The notes under the pieces were generated by a model that did no database searches, was not told the origin of the DNA, and saw only the letters and a list, made by a program, of their open reading frames with translations. This document shows, in pieces, positions 16,502-24,554 of a stretch of 27,140 nucleotides of DNA (positions are counted from its first letter, which is position 1; the number at the start of each line of letters is the position of its first letter). This stretch comes from Hyphomonadaceae bacterium (GTDB taxonomy: Bacteria; Pseudomonadota; Alphaproteobacteria; Caulobacterales; Hyphomonadaceae): NCBI GenBank assembly GCA_030696545.1, contig JAUYSA010000350.1, positions 1 to 27,140 on the forward strand, given 5' to 3'. The translations under genes and the position numbers were made by a program.

Positions 16502-16647
16502 CTGCGGCAGCAATTACACCCGGTTCGGGCGCGCCGGCAGCCCGGAAGTCCTGCCGTTGCGATAGCAGACCCGCCAGCTTCACGCACAAGGCTTGCCCCG
16601 ACATTCTTCGGGCGACATGATCGCGCTAACGCAGGGTCGGCGAGCTT

Positions 16648-16676
16648 CGTCTCCTGTTCTATGCAAACAGGAGACG
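16648..16676 (+). promoter_or_regulatory. Hairpin enclosing the abgT ribosome binding site
   Basis: The arms CGTCTCCTGTT (16648-16658) and AACAGGAGACG (16666-16676) are perfect 11-base complements around a 7-base loop. The right arm contains the Shine-Dalgarno sequence AGGAG (16669-16673), seven bases before the ATG at 16681. Folded, the mRNA would hide the ribosome binding site. The same palindrome could instead serve as a DNA operator for a dimeric repressor. Confidence 0.75.
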
Positions 16677-16680
16677 CCGC

Positions 16681-18300
16681 ATGAGCGACGCCGCCCAGAT
16701 CCCCACGCCTGAAGCCCAGCGTCAGAAGGGTTTCCTCGGGTTTGTCGAGAAGGTCGGCAACTTCCTACCCGACCCGATCATGATCTTTGTCTGGTTGATC
16801 GGCTTCCTGATGGTCCTGTCGGCCATCGGCTCAGCTATTGGCTGGTCGGCATCGCTTGCCTATCCGGGCGATACGGCGCCCCAGTATTCGACCCTCGACA
16901 ATGGCGTGCTGACCTATCGCGCCGAGAGCCTGTTTTCAGAAGCGAATATATCGCGCCTTCTCACAGAAATGCCGCGCACGCTGACGGGGTTTGCCCCGCT
17001 CGGCCTGATCCTGATTGTGATGTTCGGCGCGGGCGTCGCGGAGCGCGTTGGCCTGTTCAGCGCGTTGATCCGCGGCAGCCTCCGCGATGCGCCTCGCATG
17101 ATCCTGACGCCGCTGGTCTGCATCATCGGCATGATGTCCCATCACGCTTCCGACGCCGCCTACGTGGTCTTCATTCCCTTGGCCGGCCTGCTGTACGCGG
17201 CTGTTGGCCGTCACCCGCTCGTCGGCATTGCCGCCGCATTCGCAGCGGTCTCTGGCGGCTACGCGGGCAACGTCACGCCTGGCCAGATCGACGTGCTCCT
17301 GTTTGGCTTCACTCAGGAAGCCGCCCGCATCATCGACCCGAACTGGACGATGAACCCGCTCGGCAACTGGTGGTTTATCCTCGCCATCGTGGTGATCTTC
17401 ACGCCCATCATCTGGTTCATCACAGATCGCGTCGTTGAGCCTCGTCTCGGCAAGTGGGGCGGGCAGGCCGACGACCAGCTCAAGGCCGAACTGGCCAAAT
17501 CCGCTCTCACACCGGAGGAAAAGCGCGGCCTTGGCTGGGCCGGTATCGTCGCCCTTATCGTGATCGGCTTCTTCGCGGCCATGTGCTTTTGGCCCGGCTA
17601 TACTCCCCTGATCGACGAAAGCGCCCAAGGGCCTGCCCAGCTCCAGCCCTTCTACACGGCCCTCATTGGCGCATTCATGCTGCTCTTCCTCGGCTGCGGC
17701 ATCGCTTTCGGGATCGCCGTTGGCGTCGTGAAGAACACGCGCGACGTGATCGACCGCATGATTGACGGCATCCGCACCATGGCGCCGTACATCGTGTTCG
17801 CCCTGTTCGCGGCGCACTTCGTGGCGATGTTCAACTGGTCTCGCCTTGGCCCGATTGCCGCCATCAACGGTGCAGAAATCCTGCAAGCGATCAGCCTGCC
17901 CGCCCCTGTCCTGCTGATCAGTGTGCTCGCCTTCTCGTCTTTCCTCGACCTGTTCATCGGCTCTGCCTCAGCCAAGTGGAGCGCCATGGCTCCGGTCGTC
18001 GTGCCGATGTTCATGCTGCTGGGCATCTCGCCGGAAATGACCACGGCCGCCTATCGCATGGGCGACAGCTTCACCAACATCATGACGCCGCTGATGTCCT
18101 ATTTCCCGCTGATCCTCGTCTTCTGCCGGCGATGGGATTCAAGCTTCGGCGTCGGTTCATTGCTGGCGCTGATGCTGCCCTATGCCCTCACCTTTGCGGT
18201 GGCAGGCATGGCGATGACGGCGGCGTGGGTCTTCCTCGATCTGCCCCTCGGGCCCGGCGCGAGTGTCCACTACACCCCGCCAGTGGCGCTCGTGCAGTAG
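16681..18300 (+). CDS. abgT: AbgT-family transporter
   Basis: A 539-residue inner-membrane protein with about a dozen hydrophobic segments. The N-terminus FVEKVGNFLPDPIMIFVWLI and the signature region from residue 420 (SFLDLFIGSASAKWSAMAP, then VPMFMLLGISPEMTTAAYRMGDSFTNIMTP) are diagnostic of AbgT. Characterised members import p-aminobenzoyl-glutamate (E. coli AbgT) or export sulfonamides and other antimetabolites (MtrF, YdaH); the direction and substrate here are not determined, so the symbol denotes family. The length is close to the family norm. The ribosome binding site lies in a perfect hairpin, suggesting regulated translation. It converges on yciB, separated by a terminator. Confidence 0.95.
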   Translation: MSDAAQIPTPEAQRQKGFLGFVEKVGNFLPDPIMIFVWLIGFLMVLSAIGSAIGWSASLAYPGDTAPQYSTLDNGVLTYRAESLFSEANISRLLTEMPRTLTGFAPLGLILIVMFGAGVAERVGLFSALIRGSLRDAPRMILTPLVCIIGMMSHHASDAAYVVFIPLAGLLYAAVGRHPLVGIAAAFAAVSGGYAGNVTPGQIDVLLFGFTQEAARIIDPNWTMNPLGNWWFILAIVVIFTPIIWFITDRVVEPRLGKWGGQADDQLKAELAKSALTPEEKRGLGWAGIVALIVIGFFAAMCFWPGYTPLIDESAQGPAQLQPFYTALIGAFMLLFLGCGIAFGIAVGVVKNTRDVIDRMIDGIRTMAPYIVFALFAAHFVAMFNWSRLGPIAAINGAEILQAISLPAPVLLISVLAFSSFLDLFIGSASAKWSAMAPVVVPMFMLLGISPEMTTAAYRMGDSFTNIMTPLMSYFPLILVFCRRWDSSFGVGSLLALMLPYALTFAVAGMAMTAAWVFLDLPLGPGASVHYTPPVALVQ

Positions 18301-18303
18301 CGG

Positions 18304-18336
18304 AAAAAGCAAAGGGCGTGCGCCTAGCGCACGGCC
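18304..18336 (-). terminator. Intrinsic terminator after yciB
   Basis: Read on the minus strand, a ten-pair GC-rich stem with one mismatch (GGCCGTGCGC, loop TAG, GCGCACGCCC) is followed by TTTGCTTTTT. It lies 28 bases past the yciB stop. The plus-strand side lacks a clear T-run, so it serves mainly yciB. Confidence 0.8.
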
Positions 18337-18363
18337 TTCCAAATTCAATCTGCCTGAATTGTC

Positions 18364-19068
18364 TCAGCCCGCCGGCGTTGCGTCCGGCGCAGCTTTCTTG
18401 TGCGCCACCGGCACGCCCGCCGCGGCAGTCGCCACCACGTCCTTGCGGTCCGCGGCAGGCAGAACGTGCTTCTGCATCAGGCGCGTTAGGAACCACGCAT
18501 ATAGCCCGCTCGCCGGCATGATCAGCGCAACCTTGAACAGGATCCAGACGTTGACCCCGTCCATCGTGAAGCCGAACAGGTTATAGGTCTGCCCCGGCGC
18601 ATAAACGAGGCGCACAACCTCGTTCAGCACTGCCGTCACCACGAAGAACCACGCGAAACTCCAAGTGAACTGATCCCAGCCCTTCTGCGTGTAGTGGAAG
18701 GTCTTCTCGAGGATGTATTTGAAGAAGTTCTTCTTCAGCATCAGCCCCACGAACAGGAACAGCGCAAACCCGGCGTTGAAGATCGTCACCTTGATCTGCA
18801 CCCACATCGGGTCATGCGTGACCAGCGTGAGGATGCCGAAGATCACGGTGACGGTTGATGCGATCAGCGGAAAGATCGGCAGGCGCTTCAGCACCACGAG
18901 CATCGCAATCACGGCAATGACCGTCGAGATGATCAGCGCCCACGTACCATCCTCGACATTGCCGGTAATGGCATTGACCACAAACAGCGCCACCAGCGGC
19001 CCGAACTCGGACGCGATGTTCACGGTCTGCTCGGCATTGAACGGATAAATCCGTTTGACCCAGCTCAT
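18364..19068 (-). CDS. yciB: YciB-type inner membrane septation protein A
   Basis: A 234-residue polytopic membrane protein of the YciB/IspZ family, reported to affect envelope integrity and cell division in enterobacteria and Shigella. Typical features are the N-terminal FGPLVALFVVNA, repeated membrane spans (about five), KRLPIFPLIASTVTVIFGILTL, FNAGFALFLFVGLMLKKNFFKYIL and YTQKGWDQFTWSFAWFFVVTAVLNEVVR. The C-terminus extends about 30 residues past the last span (AADRKDVVATAAAG), longer than the E. coli protein. I took the ATG at 19068 rather than an in-frame TTG at 19098. It is divergent from the GDSL lipoprotein gene and followed by a good terminator. Confidence 0.93.
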   Translation of the reverse strand: MSWVKRIYPFNAEQTVNIASEFGPLVALFVVNAITGNVEDGTWALIISTVIAVIAMLVVLKRLPIFPLIASTVTVIFGILTLVTHDPMWVQIKVTIFNAGFALFLFVGLMLKKNFFKYILEKTFHYTQKGWDQFTWSFAWFFVVTAVLNEVVRLVYAPGQTYNLFGFTMDGVNVWILFKVALIMPASGLYAWFLTRLMQKHVLPAADRKDVVATAAAGVPVAHKKAAPDATPAG

Positions 19069-19135
19069 TGGCCGAATTCCCTGTCCCGCGTCCCTCAAGG
19101 CATCTGTGTGACGCCACGTCCTGATTCAAGTCCTA

Positions 19136-19167
19136 TAGAGCGCTCTACGGACCGTAAATACCGTCCG
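19136..19167. promoter_or_regulatory. Paired dyads in the yciB / GDSL divergent leader
   Basis: TAGAGCGCTCTA at 19136-19147 is a perfect 12-base palindrome. Directly next to it, CGGAC (19148-19152) and GTCCG (19163-19167) form a dyad around a ten-base, AT-richer centre. Two adjacent symmetric sites in a 222-base divergent gap look like operators for a dimeric regulator, but no regulator gene is present in the window. Confidence 0.4.
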
Positions 19168-19290
19168 ATCAAATGCTTGCGCATGAGCTTCCGGCGCCGC
19201 TTCGCACCACCGGAATCACGGTTACGCGAGCGCTTCCGCCTATCGGCCGACGGCGGTATGCCAATAGAAAGGCTCAAACGGGGAGCAGTA

Positions 19291-20478
19291 ATGAAACGTC
19301 TAGCCGGGATCATATGTGCGCTGGCCCTCGCCGGATGCGCGGGCATGGAGCCTGCGGCATCTCAGCCGCCATCAGGTTGGGCCGGCGCCTGGGGCGCTTC
19401 GCCGACCATTCCTCCGTCCGGCGGGAAGTCGTTCGAAAACCAGACAGTTCGTCAGGTCATACGCCTCAGCACAGGGGGCTCGGCGGTTCGCATCCGCTTC
19501 ACCAACGAATACAGCGACAAGCCACTGGAGATCGGCGCCGCCACAATTGCGATGGCAGGCGCGGACGGCAAACCCACCGGCGAATTCAGGACGCTGACCT
19601 TCGGCGCGCAGCCGTCCGTCACCATTCCTGCAGGCGCGCCGCTGCTCAGCGACCCGGTCACGCTCAACGTAAAAGCGCTCGACTCGCTCTCGATCAGCAT
19701 CTTCCTGCCGACCGCGACCGGCCCCTGCACGTGCCATTTCGCAGGCACGGCTACGGCCTACATCTCCGCGCCCGGCAACCACACTCAGGCGGCGTTCGAG
19801 CCTGCCTCAACCTTCACTAACCGCGCCTTCATCTCCGGCGTCGAAGTCACGCGCGCTGATCCTCGCACGATCGTCACCTTCGGCGACTCGATCACCGACG
19901 GCACCGCTTCCACCATCAACGCCAACAGGCGCTGGCCGGATGTGCTCGCAGAGCGCCTCGCCGCCGTAGGCAATCCACGCCCGATCTCCAACCAGGCCAT
20001 CGCCGGCAACCGCATCCTGTCGTGGCAATCGCCAATCTTCGGCGAAGCCGCCCTCGCCCGATTTGATCGCGACGTGCTCTCCGTTCCGAATGCAAGCTGG
20101 CTGGTTATCCTCGAAGGCGTCAACGACATCGGCATGGGCGCGGCAAACCCGCCCACCGCCGCCCAACTCATCGCCGGATACCGCCAGATGATCGAACGCG
20201 CCGAAGCGCGCGGCATGAAGGTCTATCTCGCAACGCTCCTGCCCTATGAGGGCGCTCGCTATTATCAGGAAGCAGGCGAAACCGTGCGCAGCCAGGTCAA
20301 CACATGGATCCGCACCAACACCGAAGCCGCAGGCTTCATCGACTTCGACGCAGCCACGCGCGACCCGGCCAACCCGAAAAAGATGAGGGCTGACCTCCAG
20401 TCCGGCGACTGGCTGCATCCGAACGATGCCGGCTACAAGGTAATGGGCGACGCGGTGGACCTCGCCCTCTTCAAGTGA
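19291..20478 (+). CDS. SGNH/GDSL-family hydrolase lipoprotein
   Basis: A 395-residue predicted lipoprotein with lipobox LAGC (Cys16). Residues 25-190 form a beta-rich N-terminal domain (GWAGAWGASPTIPPSG, then VRIRFTNEYSDKPLEIGAATIAM) seen in fungal and bacterial XynE-like GDSL esterases. The SGNH catalytic domain follows: block I TFGDSITDG with nucleophile Ser200, block II QAIAGNR, block III GVNDIG with Asn278, and block V GDWLHPNDAGY with Asp373 and His376. All four SGNH residues are therefore present. It probably deacylates a carbohydrate or lipid ester outside the cytoplasm; the substrate is unknown. The start at 19291 has GGGAG upstream and begins the signal peptide. An upstream extension to 19108 is Arg-rich and unlike coding sequence. 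Confidence 0.92.
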   Translation: MKRLAGIICALALAGCAGMEPAASQPPSGWAGAWGASPTIPPSGGKSFENQTVRQVIRLSTGGSAVRIRFTNEYSDKPLEIGAATIAMAGADGKPTGEFRTLTFGAQPSVTIPAGAPLLSDPVTLNVKALDSLSISIFLPTATGPCTCHFAGTATAYISAPGNHTQAAFEPASTFTNRAFISGVEVTRADPRTIVTFGDSITDGTASTINANRRWPDVLAERLAAVGNPRPISNQAIAGNRILSWQSPIFGEAALARFDRDVLSVPNASWLVILEGVNDIGMGAANPPTAAQLIAGYRQMIERAEARGMKVYLATLLPYEGARYYQEAGETVRSQVNTWIRTNTEAAGFIDFDAATRDPANPKKMRADLQSGDWLHPNDAGYKVMGDAVDLALFK

Positions 20479-20488
20479 TGCTTGAAGA

Positions 20489-21010
20489 TCAGGTCTTCAT
20501 CCTGATCCGGCCGAGATAGTCGCGCTTGCCCAGCGGCACGCCCTTGGAACGAAGGATGTCGTAGGCGGTCGTTGCGTGGAAATGGAAGTTGGCCAGCGAG
20601 AAGGTCAGCAGGAAACCCTCGCTAGTGAACGGCATCTGGCGATCACCGAGATTGAAGATCACGTCCTTGCCTTCCAGCACGTTGATCTCGTCAGGCGTGT
20701 AGGATTTCAGCTTGGCCAGCGCAGCGGAGACTTCCGCTTGCAGCGCCGCATAGTCGGATGTCGGCGTGCCATAGGGCGGTTTGAACACCCCGCCCTTCAC
20801 CCCTTCGATCGCGCCGACCGAATGCCCGATCGTCGCCTGCACCTGATAGCGCAGCGGCAGCATGTCAGTGAAAAGACGTGTCTCGATGATCTCGCCCAGT
20901 GGGATGTTGTTGTCTTCGCAATGCGCCTGCCCGCGCTTGAGGAAGCCTTCCATGGCGCCAAGCGTCTGGATAAAAAGCGCTGCCGTTGCGTCGTACAGTG
21001 TGATTGCCAT
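20489..21010 (-). CDS. DUF1993-family protein
   Basis: A 173-residue cytoplasmic protein without signal peptide, matching the DUF1993 pattern: an N-terminal LYDATAALFIQTLGAMEGFLKRGQAH, then a stretch ending LFTDMLPLRYQVQ, and a C-terminal FLLTFSLANFHFHATTAYDILRSKGVPLGKRDYLG. The all-helical layout with conserved His in HFHATT resembles DinB-like four-helix bundles, so a metal-binding or thiol-linked role is possible but untested. GGGGAA lies just upstream of the ATG. It is convergent with the GDSL gene (10-base gap) and lies downstream of the terminator that ends the paralogue operon. Confidence 0.88.
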   Translation of the reverse strand: MAITLYDATAALFIQTLGAMEGFLKRGQAHCEDNNIPLGEIIETRLFTDMLPLRYQVQATIGHSVGAIEGVKGGVFKPPYGTPTSDYAALQAEVSAALAKLKSYTPDEINVLEGKDVIFNLGDRQMPFTSEGFLLTFSLANFHFHATTAYDILRSKGVPLGKRDYLGRIRMKT

Positions 21011-21034
21011 GTATGTTCCCCGGTTTGTGCCGCG

Positions 21035-21070
21035 AAACTAAAGGCCCGGCTGCGCAATGCAACCGGGCCT
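21035..21070 (-). terminator. Intrinsic terminator of the paralogue operon
   Basis: On the minus strand a 12-base stem (AGGCCCGGTTGC / GCAGCCGGGCCT, one G-T wobble) with a five-base loop is followed by the T-rich run TTAGTTT. It lies about 25 bases beyond the stop of the gene ending at 21095 and separates that operon from the DUF1993 gene. Confidence 0.85.
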
Positions 21071-21094
21071 CGGGTTCACGCTGGGGAACTAGCG

Positions 21095-22162
21095 TTACTG
21101 CCCGCCTTTGATCGTGTTCACTTTCGTTGTCGTCGCCGCCGCGCGCTGACGTTCCTTTTCGCGCGCGCCGGCGAGGATGCCGTGCATCCCATAATTGCCT
21201 TCGTGGCAGGCGTACTCATAGACGCCATCCGAGGGATAGAAGCTCAGCTCAGCCTTCCACGGTTGCGTGTAGGTCTCGGGATCGTTGACGCTGAATTCGT
21301 AAAAAATGTTCTTCTCGTCCGTGCGCGTCAGCCGCTCGGTGATCACGGCGCTCGGCGAGACGGGGAAGGAGTGGTTCTCTTGCTGCTTCGGCTTGATATG
21401 GATGGACTCCATCACGAGTGTGTCGCCATCCCACCAGCCGACCGTGTCGCCCAGCCATGGCTGGATCGCCGCCGGCTTGTGGCTCGCACGCGCTTTCTCG
21501 GCACTCGCGAAGATCGGCACGATGCGCGCATCGTGAACCTGCTCGACCAGGATCATCAAATGGTTCGGCGTCAGCACCATTTCGTAATTGTTGTTGTACA
21601 GGCCGCTCATCATGCCCGGCCCGCCAAGGCCGCTGAAGACCAGGCAGCGTTCGCCCAGCGTCGTGGCTTCCGGGCCTTCATAAGCGGCATTTCCGGTCTG
21701 GTAGCGCTCCGTGTTCGATGCGCGGCGCTTTGCCTGCAAGGCTGGATCTTTGAACGGCAGCAGGCCGTTGGCCGGCTCGACAACGTGTGACGTCCTGTAT
21801 TCGCCCTTCACGATGGCAAGCCTCGCGCCCGGATCCATCCAGAACGAGTCGTAGGCCTGCACGCCTAAATCCATGGCGCCCTTGGGCGGCGCTCCCTTGT
21901 TCGGATCAGAGAAAGTCGCGCCCTTGAAACCTTCTTCGGTCACGCCCGCCATCGGGACGCCAGCGGCAATCTTGTGCGCCTCAGCTTCGTCCACAACCAG
22001 CGACTTGACCGACGGCGCCCGCGCCAGCGGCGTGAGTGACGCGTGCGTCCAGAAGCCGGTGAGATCCGGCTTTCCATCCGCCGATCGGGGAACCTGCGCC
22101 AGGGCGGGCGACGCCAGAATCGCGATGGCCAGTGCAGTCAGCGCTCGTTTCAGCATCGGCAT
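21095..22162 (-). CDS. Exported CHEGNY-family protein, paralogue 2
   Basis: A 355-residue secreted protein with a signal peptide ending ALAQ near residue 22. It contains the whole family core: GKPDLTGFWTHASLTPL, YDSFWMDPGARLAIVKGEYRTS, GERC, LYNNNYEMVLTPNHLMILVEQ, WLGDTVGWWDGDTLVMES, TERLTRT, YEFSVNDPETYTQPWKAELSFYPS, YACHEGNYGMHGILAGAREKE, then a Lys/Thr-rich tail ending KGGQ. It is last in a three-gene operon, 38 bases after its neighbour, with GGAG eight bases before the ATG at 22162 (an in-frame TTG at 22168 is less likely). Its first third is nearly the same as paralogue 4 at the DNA level, closer than to its immediate neighbour. It differs in the cysteine surroundings (ERCLVFSGLGGPG). 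Function is unknown. Confidence 0.88.
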   Translation of the reverse strand: MPMLKRALTALAIAILASPALAQVPRSADGKPDLTGFWTHASLTPLARAPSVKSLVVDEAEAHKIAAGVPMAGVTEEGFKGATFSDPNKGAPPKGAMDLGVQAYDSFWMDPGARLAIVKGEYRTSHVVEPANGLLPFKDPALQAKRRASNTERYQTGNAAYEGPEATTLGERCLVFSGLGGPGMMSGLYNNNYEMVLTPNHLMILVEQVHDARIVPIFASAEKARASHKPAAIQPWLGDTVGWWDGDTLVMESIHIKPKQQENHSFPVSPSAVITERLTRTDEKNIFYEFSVNDPETYTQPWKAELSFYPSDGVYEYACHEGNYGMHGILAGAREKERQRAAATTTKVNTIKGGQ

Positions 22163-22200
22163 CCTCAATTCTCCCCGATCGCTTTCCGAAAAGGCATGCT

Positions 22201-23268
22201 CTACTGGCCGCCCTTGGCTTTCGATGACTTGGTATTCACCGCCGCCCGGCGCTCTTTCTCACGCGCGCCGGCCAGAATGCCGTGCATCCCGTAATTGCCC
22301 TCATGGCACGCGTACTCGTACCAGCCCGGCGACGGATAGAAGCTCAACTCGGCCTTCCACGGCTGCGTATAGGTCTCGGGATCGTTGACCGTGAACTCGT
22401 AGTGGATGTCTTTCTCGCCCGTGCGCGTCAGCCGCTCTGTGACGATAGCCTTCTCCGAGATCGGGAAGGACGATTGCGCCTCAACCTGCAGCGGATTGAT
22501 GTTGGTGGATTCCATCACGAACGTGTCGCCCTCCCACCAGGCGACGGTGTCACCAAACCAGGGCTTGATCGCGTCGGGACGATAGCTGGCGCGCGCTTTC
22601 TCGGCGCTCGCGAAGATTGGAATGACGCGAGCATCGTGCGCCATCTCGGCAAGGATCAGCATGTGATCCGCCGTCTGCACCATCTGATAATTGCTGTTGT
22701 ACAGCCCGCTGAGCATACCCGGGCCAGCCGCGTTGGCGAAGCCGATGAGGCAACGCTCTGCAATGTTCGTGGCCTCAGGTCCCTCATAGGCAGCGTTGCC
22801 TGTCTCGTAGCGTTCCGACCGCAGCGCACGCTTCTTCGCCTGCCCGGCCGGATCGAGATAGGGAAGCTGGCCGCTGGCCGGCTCGACCACGTAGGACGTG
22901 CGCCACTCACCCTTCACTTGCGCCAGTCGCGCGCCCGGATCCATCCAGAAGGAGTCATAGCCCTGCACGCCAAAGTCCTTGGCGCCCTTGGGCGGCGGAC
23001 CCTTGTTCGGGTCGGAGTAGGTCGCGCCCTTGAAGCCTTCCTCGGTTACGCCTGCCATTGGAACCGCCGCGGCAATCCGCTTTGCTTCCTCCTCGCTGAC
23101 CACCAGCGACTTGTTGGCCGGCGACCGGATCAGCGGCGTCAGCGACGCCTGCGTCCAGAAACCGGAAAGATCGGGCTTGCCGTCTGCCGCCCTTGGAACC
23201 TGCGCCATCGCCGGCGCCGCCATCATCGCGACCGCGAGAGCTATCAGTGCTGGTTTGAGCCTGCGCAT
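22201..23268 (-). CDS. Exported CHEGNY-family protein, paralogue 3
   Basis: A 355-residue secreted protein with the signal peptide ending AMAQ (residue 23). The core is conserved: GKPDLSGFWTQASLTPL, YDSFWMDPGARLAQVKGEWRTS, AERCLIGF, YNSNYQMVQTADHMLILAEM, YEFTVNDPETYTQPWKAELSFYPS and YACHEGNYGMHGILAGAREKERR, with a tail ending KAKGGQ. It differs from its neighbours in the usually invariant WLGDTVGWW segment, which reads WFGDTVAWW, and in the less conserved ANKSLVVSEEEAKRI region. The ATG has a strong AGGAGG five bases upstream, and that site overlaps the TAG stop of the preceding gene, so translation is probably coupled. It is the middle gene of the operon. Confidence 0.88.
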   Translation of the reverse strand: MRRLKPALIALAVAMMAAPAMAQVPRAADGKPDLSGFWTQASLTPLIRSPANKSLVVSEEEAKRIAAAVPMAGVTEEGFKGATYSDPNKGPPPKGAKDFGVQGYDSFWMDPGARLAQVKGEWRTSYVVEPASGQLPYLDPAGQAKKRALRSERYETGNAAYEGPEATNIAERCLIGFANAAGPGMLSGLYNSNYQMVQTADHMLILAEMAHDARVIPIFASAEKARASYRPDAIKPWFGDTVAWWEGDTFVMESTNINPLQVEAQSSFPISEKAIVTERLTRTGEKDIHYEFTVNDPETYTQPWKAELSFYPSPGWYEYACHEGNYGMHGILAGAREKERRAAVNTKSSKAKGGQ

Positions 23269-23277
23269 GTGATCCTC

Positions 23278-24345
23278 CTATTTGCCGCGCTTGGTTGACT
23301 TGATTTGCTTGGTCGTCGCAGCTGCCTGACGTTCCTTTTCCCGCGCCCCGGCAAGGATGCCGTGCATCCCGTAATTGCCTTCGTGGCACGCGTATTCGAA
23401 CATCCCCTTGGACGGGTAGAAGCTCAGCTCCGCTCTCCACGGCTGCGTGTAGTTCGCAGGATCGTTGACGGTGAACTCGTAGAAGATGTCCTTGTCGCTC
23501 GTGCGCGTCAGCCGCTCCGTGACCACGCCTTTGGCGGACAGCGGGAACGCCTGGTTCTCCGCCTGCAGCGGCCGGACATTCACCGTCTCCATCACGAACG
23601 TATCGCCTTCCCACCAGCCGACCGTGTCGCCCAGCCATGGCGTGATCGTCGCGGGCTTGTGGCCGGCGCGAGCCTTATCGGCGCTGGCGAAGATCGGCAC
23701 GACGCGCGCATCGTGCGCCATCTCGACAAGGATCAGCATGTGATCCGGCGTCTGCACCATTTGATAGTTATTGTTGTACAGCACGCTCATCATGCCCGGC
23801 CCGCCCGTCTGGCCGAAGCCGATCAGGCAGCGCTCTGACAGCGTTGTTGCTTCCGGTCCTTCATAGGCTGCGTTGCCCGTCTCATACCGTTCACGGTTGA
23901 GCACGCGCCGCGTCGCCTGGGCGGCAGGATCAAGGAACGGCACCTGCCCGCTCGCAGGCTCGACAATGTTGGACGTACGCCACTCGCCCTTCACGATGGC
24001 GAGCCTCGCGCCCGGATCCATCCAGAACGAGTCGTAGGCCTGCACGCCGAAATCCTTGCCGCCCTTCGGCGGCGCACCCTTCGTCGGGTCAGAGTAAGTC
24101 GCGCCCTTGAAACCTTCTTCGGTCACACCCGCCATCGCGACGCCAGCGGCGAGCTTGTGCGCTTCAGCTTCGTCCACCACCAGCGACTTGACCGACGGCG
24201 CACGCGCCAGCGGCGTGAGGGATGCGTTGCTCCAGAAGCCGCTGAGGTCTGGTTTTCCGTCCGCAGCCTTCGGGATCTGCGCCATGGCAGGCGTCGCCAG
24301 AATCGCAAAGGCAAGCGCGGTCAGCGCCGGTTTCAGCGTCCGCAT
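23278..24345 (-). CDS. Exported CHEGNY-family protein, paralogue 4
   Basis: A 355-residue secreted protein, first gene of the three-gene operon. The signal peptide ends AMAQ near residue 23. Two cysteines remain in the mature protein, C173 (SERCLIGF) and C320 (YACHEGNY), and both are conserved in all five paralogues, so a disulfide or shared metal site is possible. The core between them includes LYNNNYQMVQTPDHMLILVEM, WLGDTVGWWEGDTFVME, TERLTRTSDKDIFYEFTVND and YTQPWRAE, rich in Trp, Tyr and Asp with beta-strand periodicity. The tail is Lys-rich and ends KRGK instead of KGGQ. AGGAGG lies 9 bases before the ATG. The leader shares short blocks with that of paralogue 5. Function is unknown. Confidence 0.88.
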   Translation of the reverse strand: MRTLKPALTALAFAILATPAMAQIPKAADGKPDLSGFWSNASLTPLARAPSVKSLVVDEAEAHKLAAGVAMAGVTEEGFKGATYSDPTKGAPPKGGKDFGVQAYDSFWMDPGARLAIVKGEWRTSNIVEPASGQVPFLDPAAQATRRVLNRERYETGNAAYEGPEATTLSERCLIGFGQTGGPGMMSVLYNNNYQMVQTPDHMLILVEMAHDARVVPIFASADKARAGHKPATITPWLGDTVGWWEGDTFVMETVNVRPLQAENQAFPLSAKGVVTERLTRTSDKDIFYEFTVNDPANYTQPWRAELSFYPSKGMFEYACHEGNYGMHGILAGAREKERQAAATTKQIKSTKRGK

Positions 24346-24471
24346 AATAGTCTTCCTCCTGTTGGCGGCGCGTCATCGGCGTGGCGCACTCGTTTGTAGA
24401 AAGCTTAACCCGGAAGTGCGCCTCAGAAAGCGCCTCACCCAAATGTGCGAAGCATCCGCCCGGCCTCACGC

Positions 24472-24506
24472 AAAAGGGGCGCGCCTTCTCCCGAAAGCGC
24501 GCCCCT
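24472..24506 (-). terminator. Intrinsic terminator after paralogue 5
   Basis: On the minus strand GGGGCGCGC (24497-24505 side) pairs perfectly with GCGCGCCCC (24476-24484 side) around a 12-base loop and is followed by TTTT. It lies about 50 bases past the stop of the gene ending at 24555, so that gene is a separate unit from the three-gene operon downstream. Confidence 0.85.
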
Positions 24507-24554
24507 CAATGTGTAATCGCAATTTCTCGCGTCAGTCAGTCAATGCTGGCAGAC

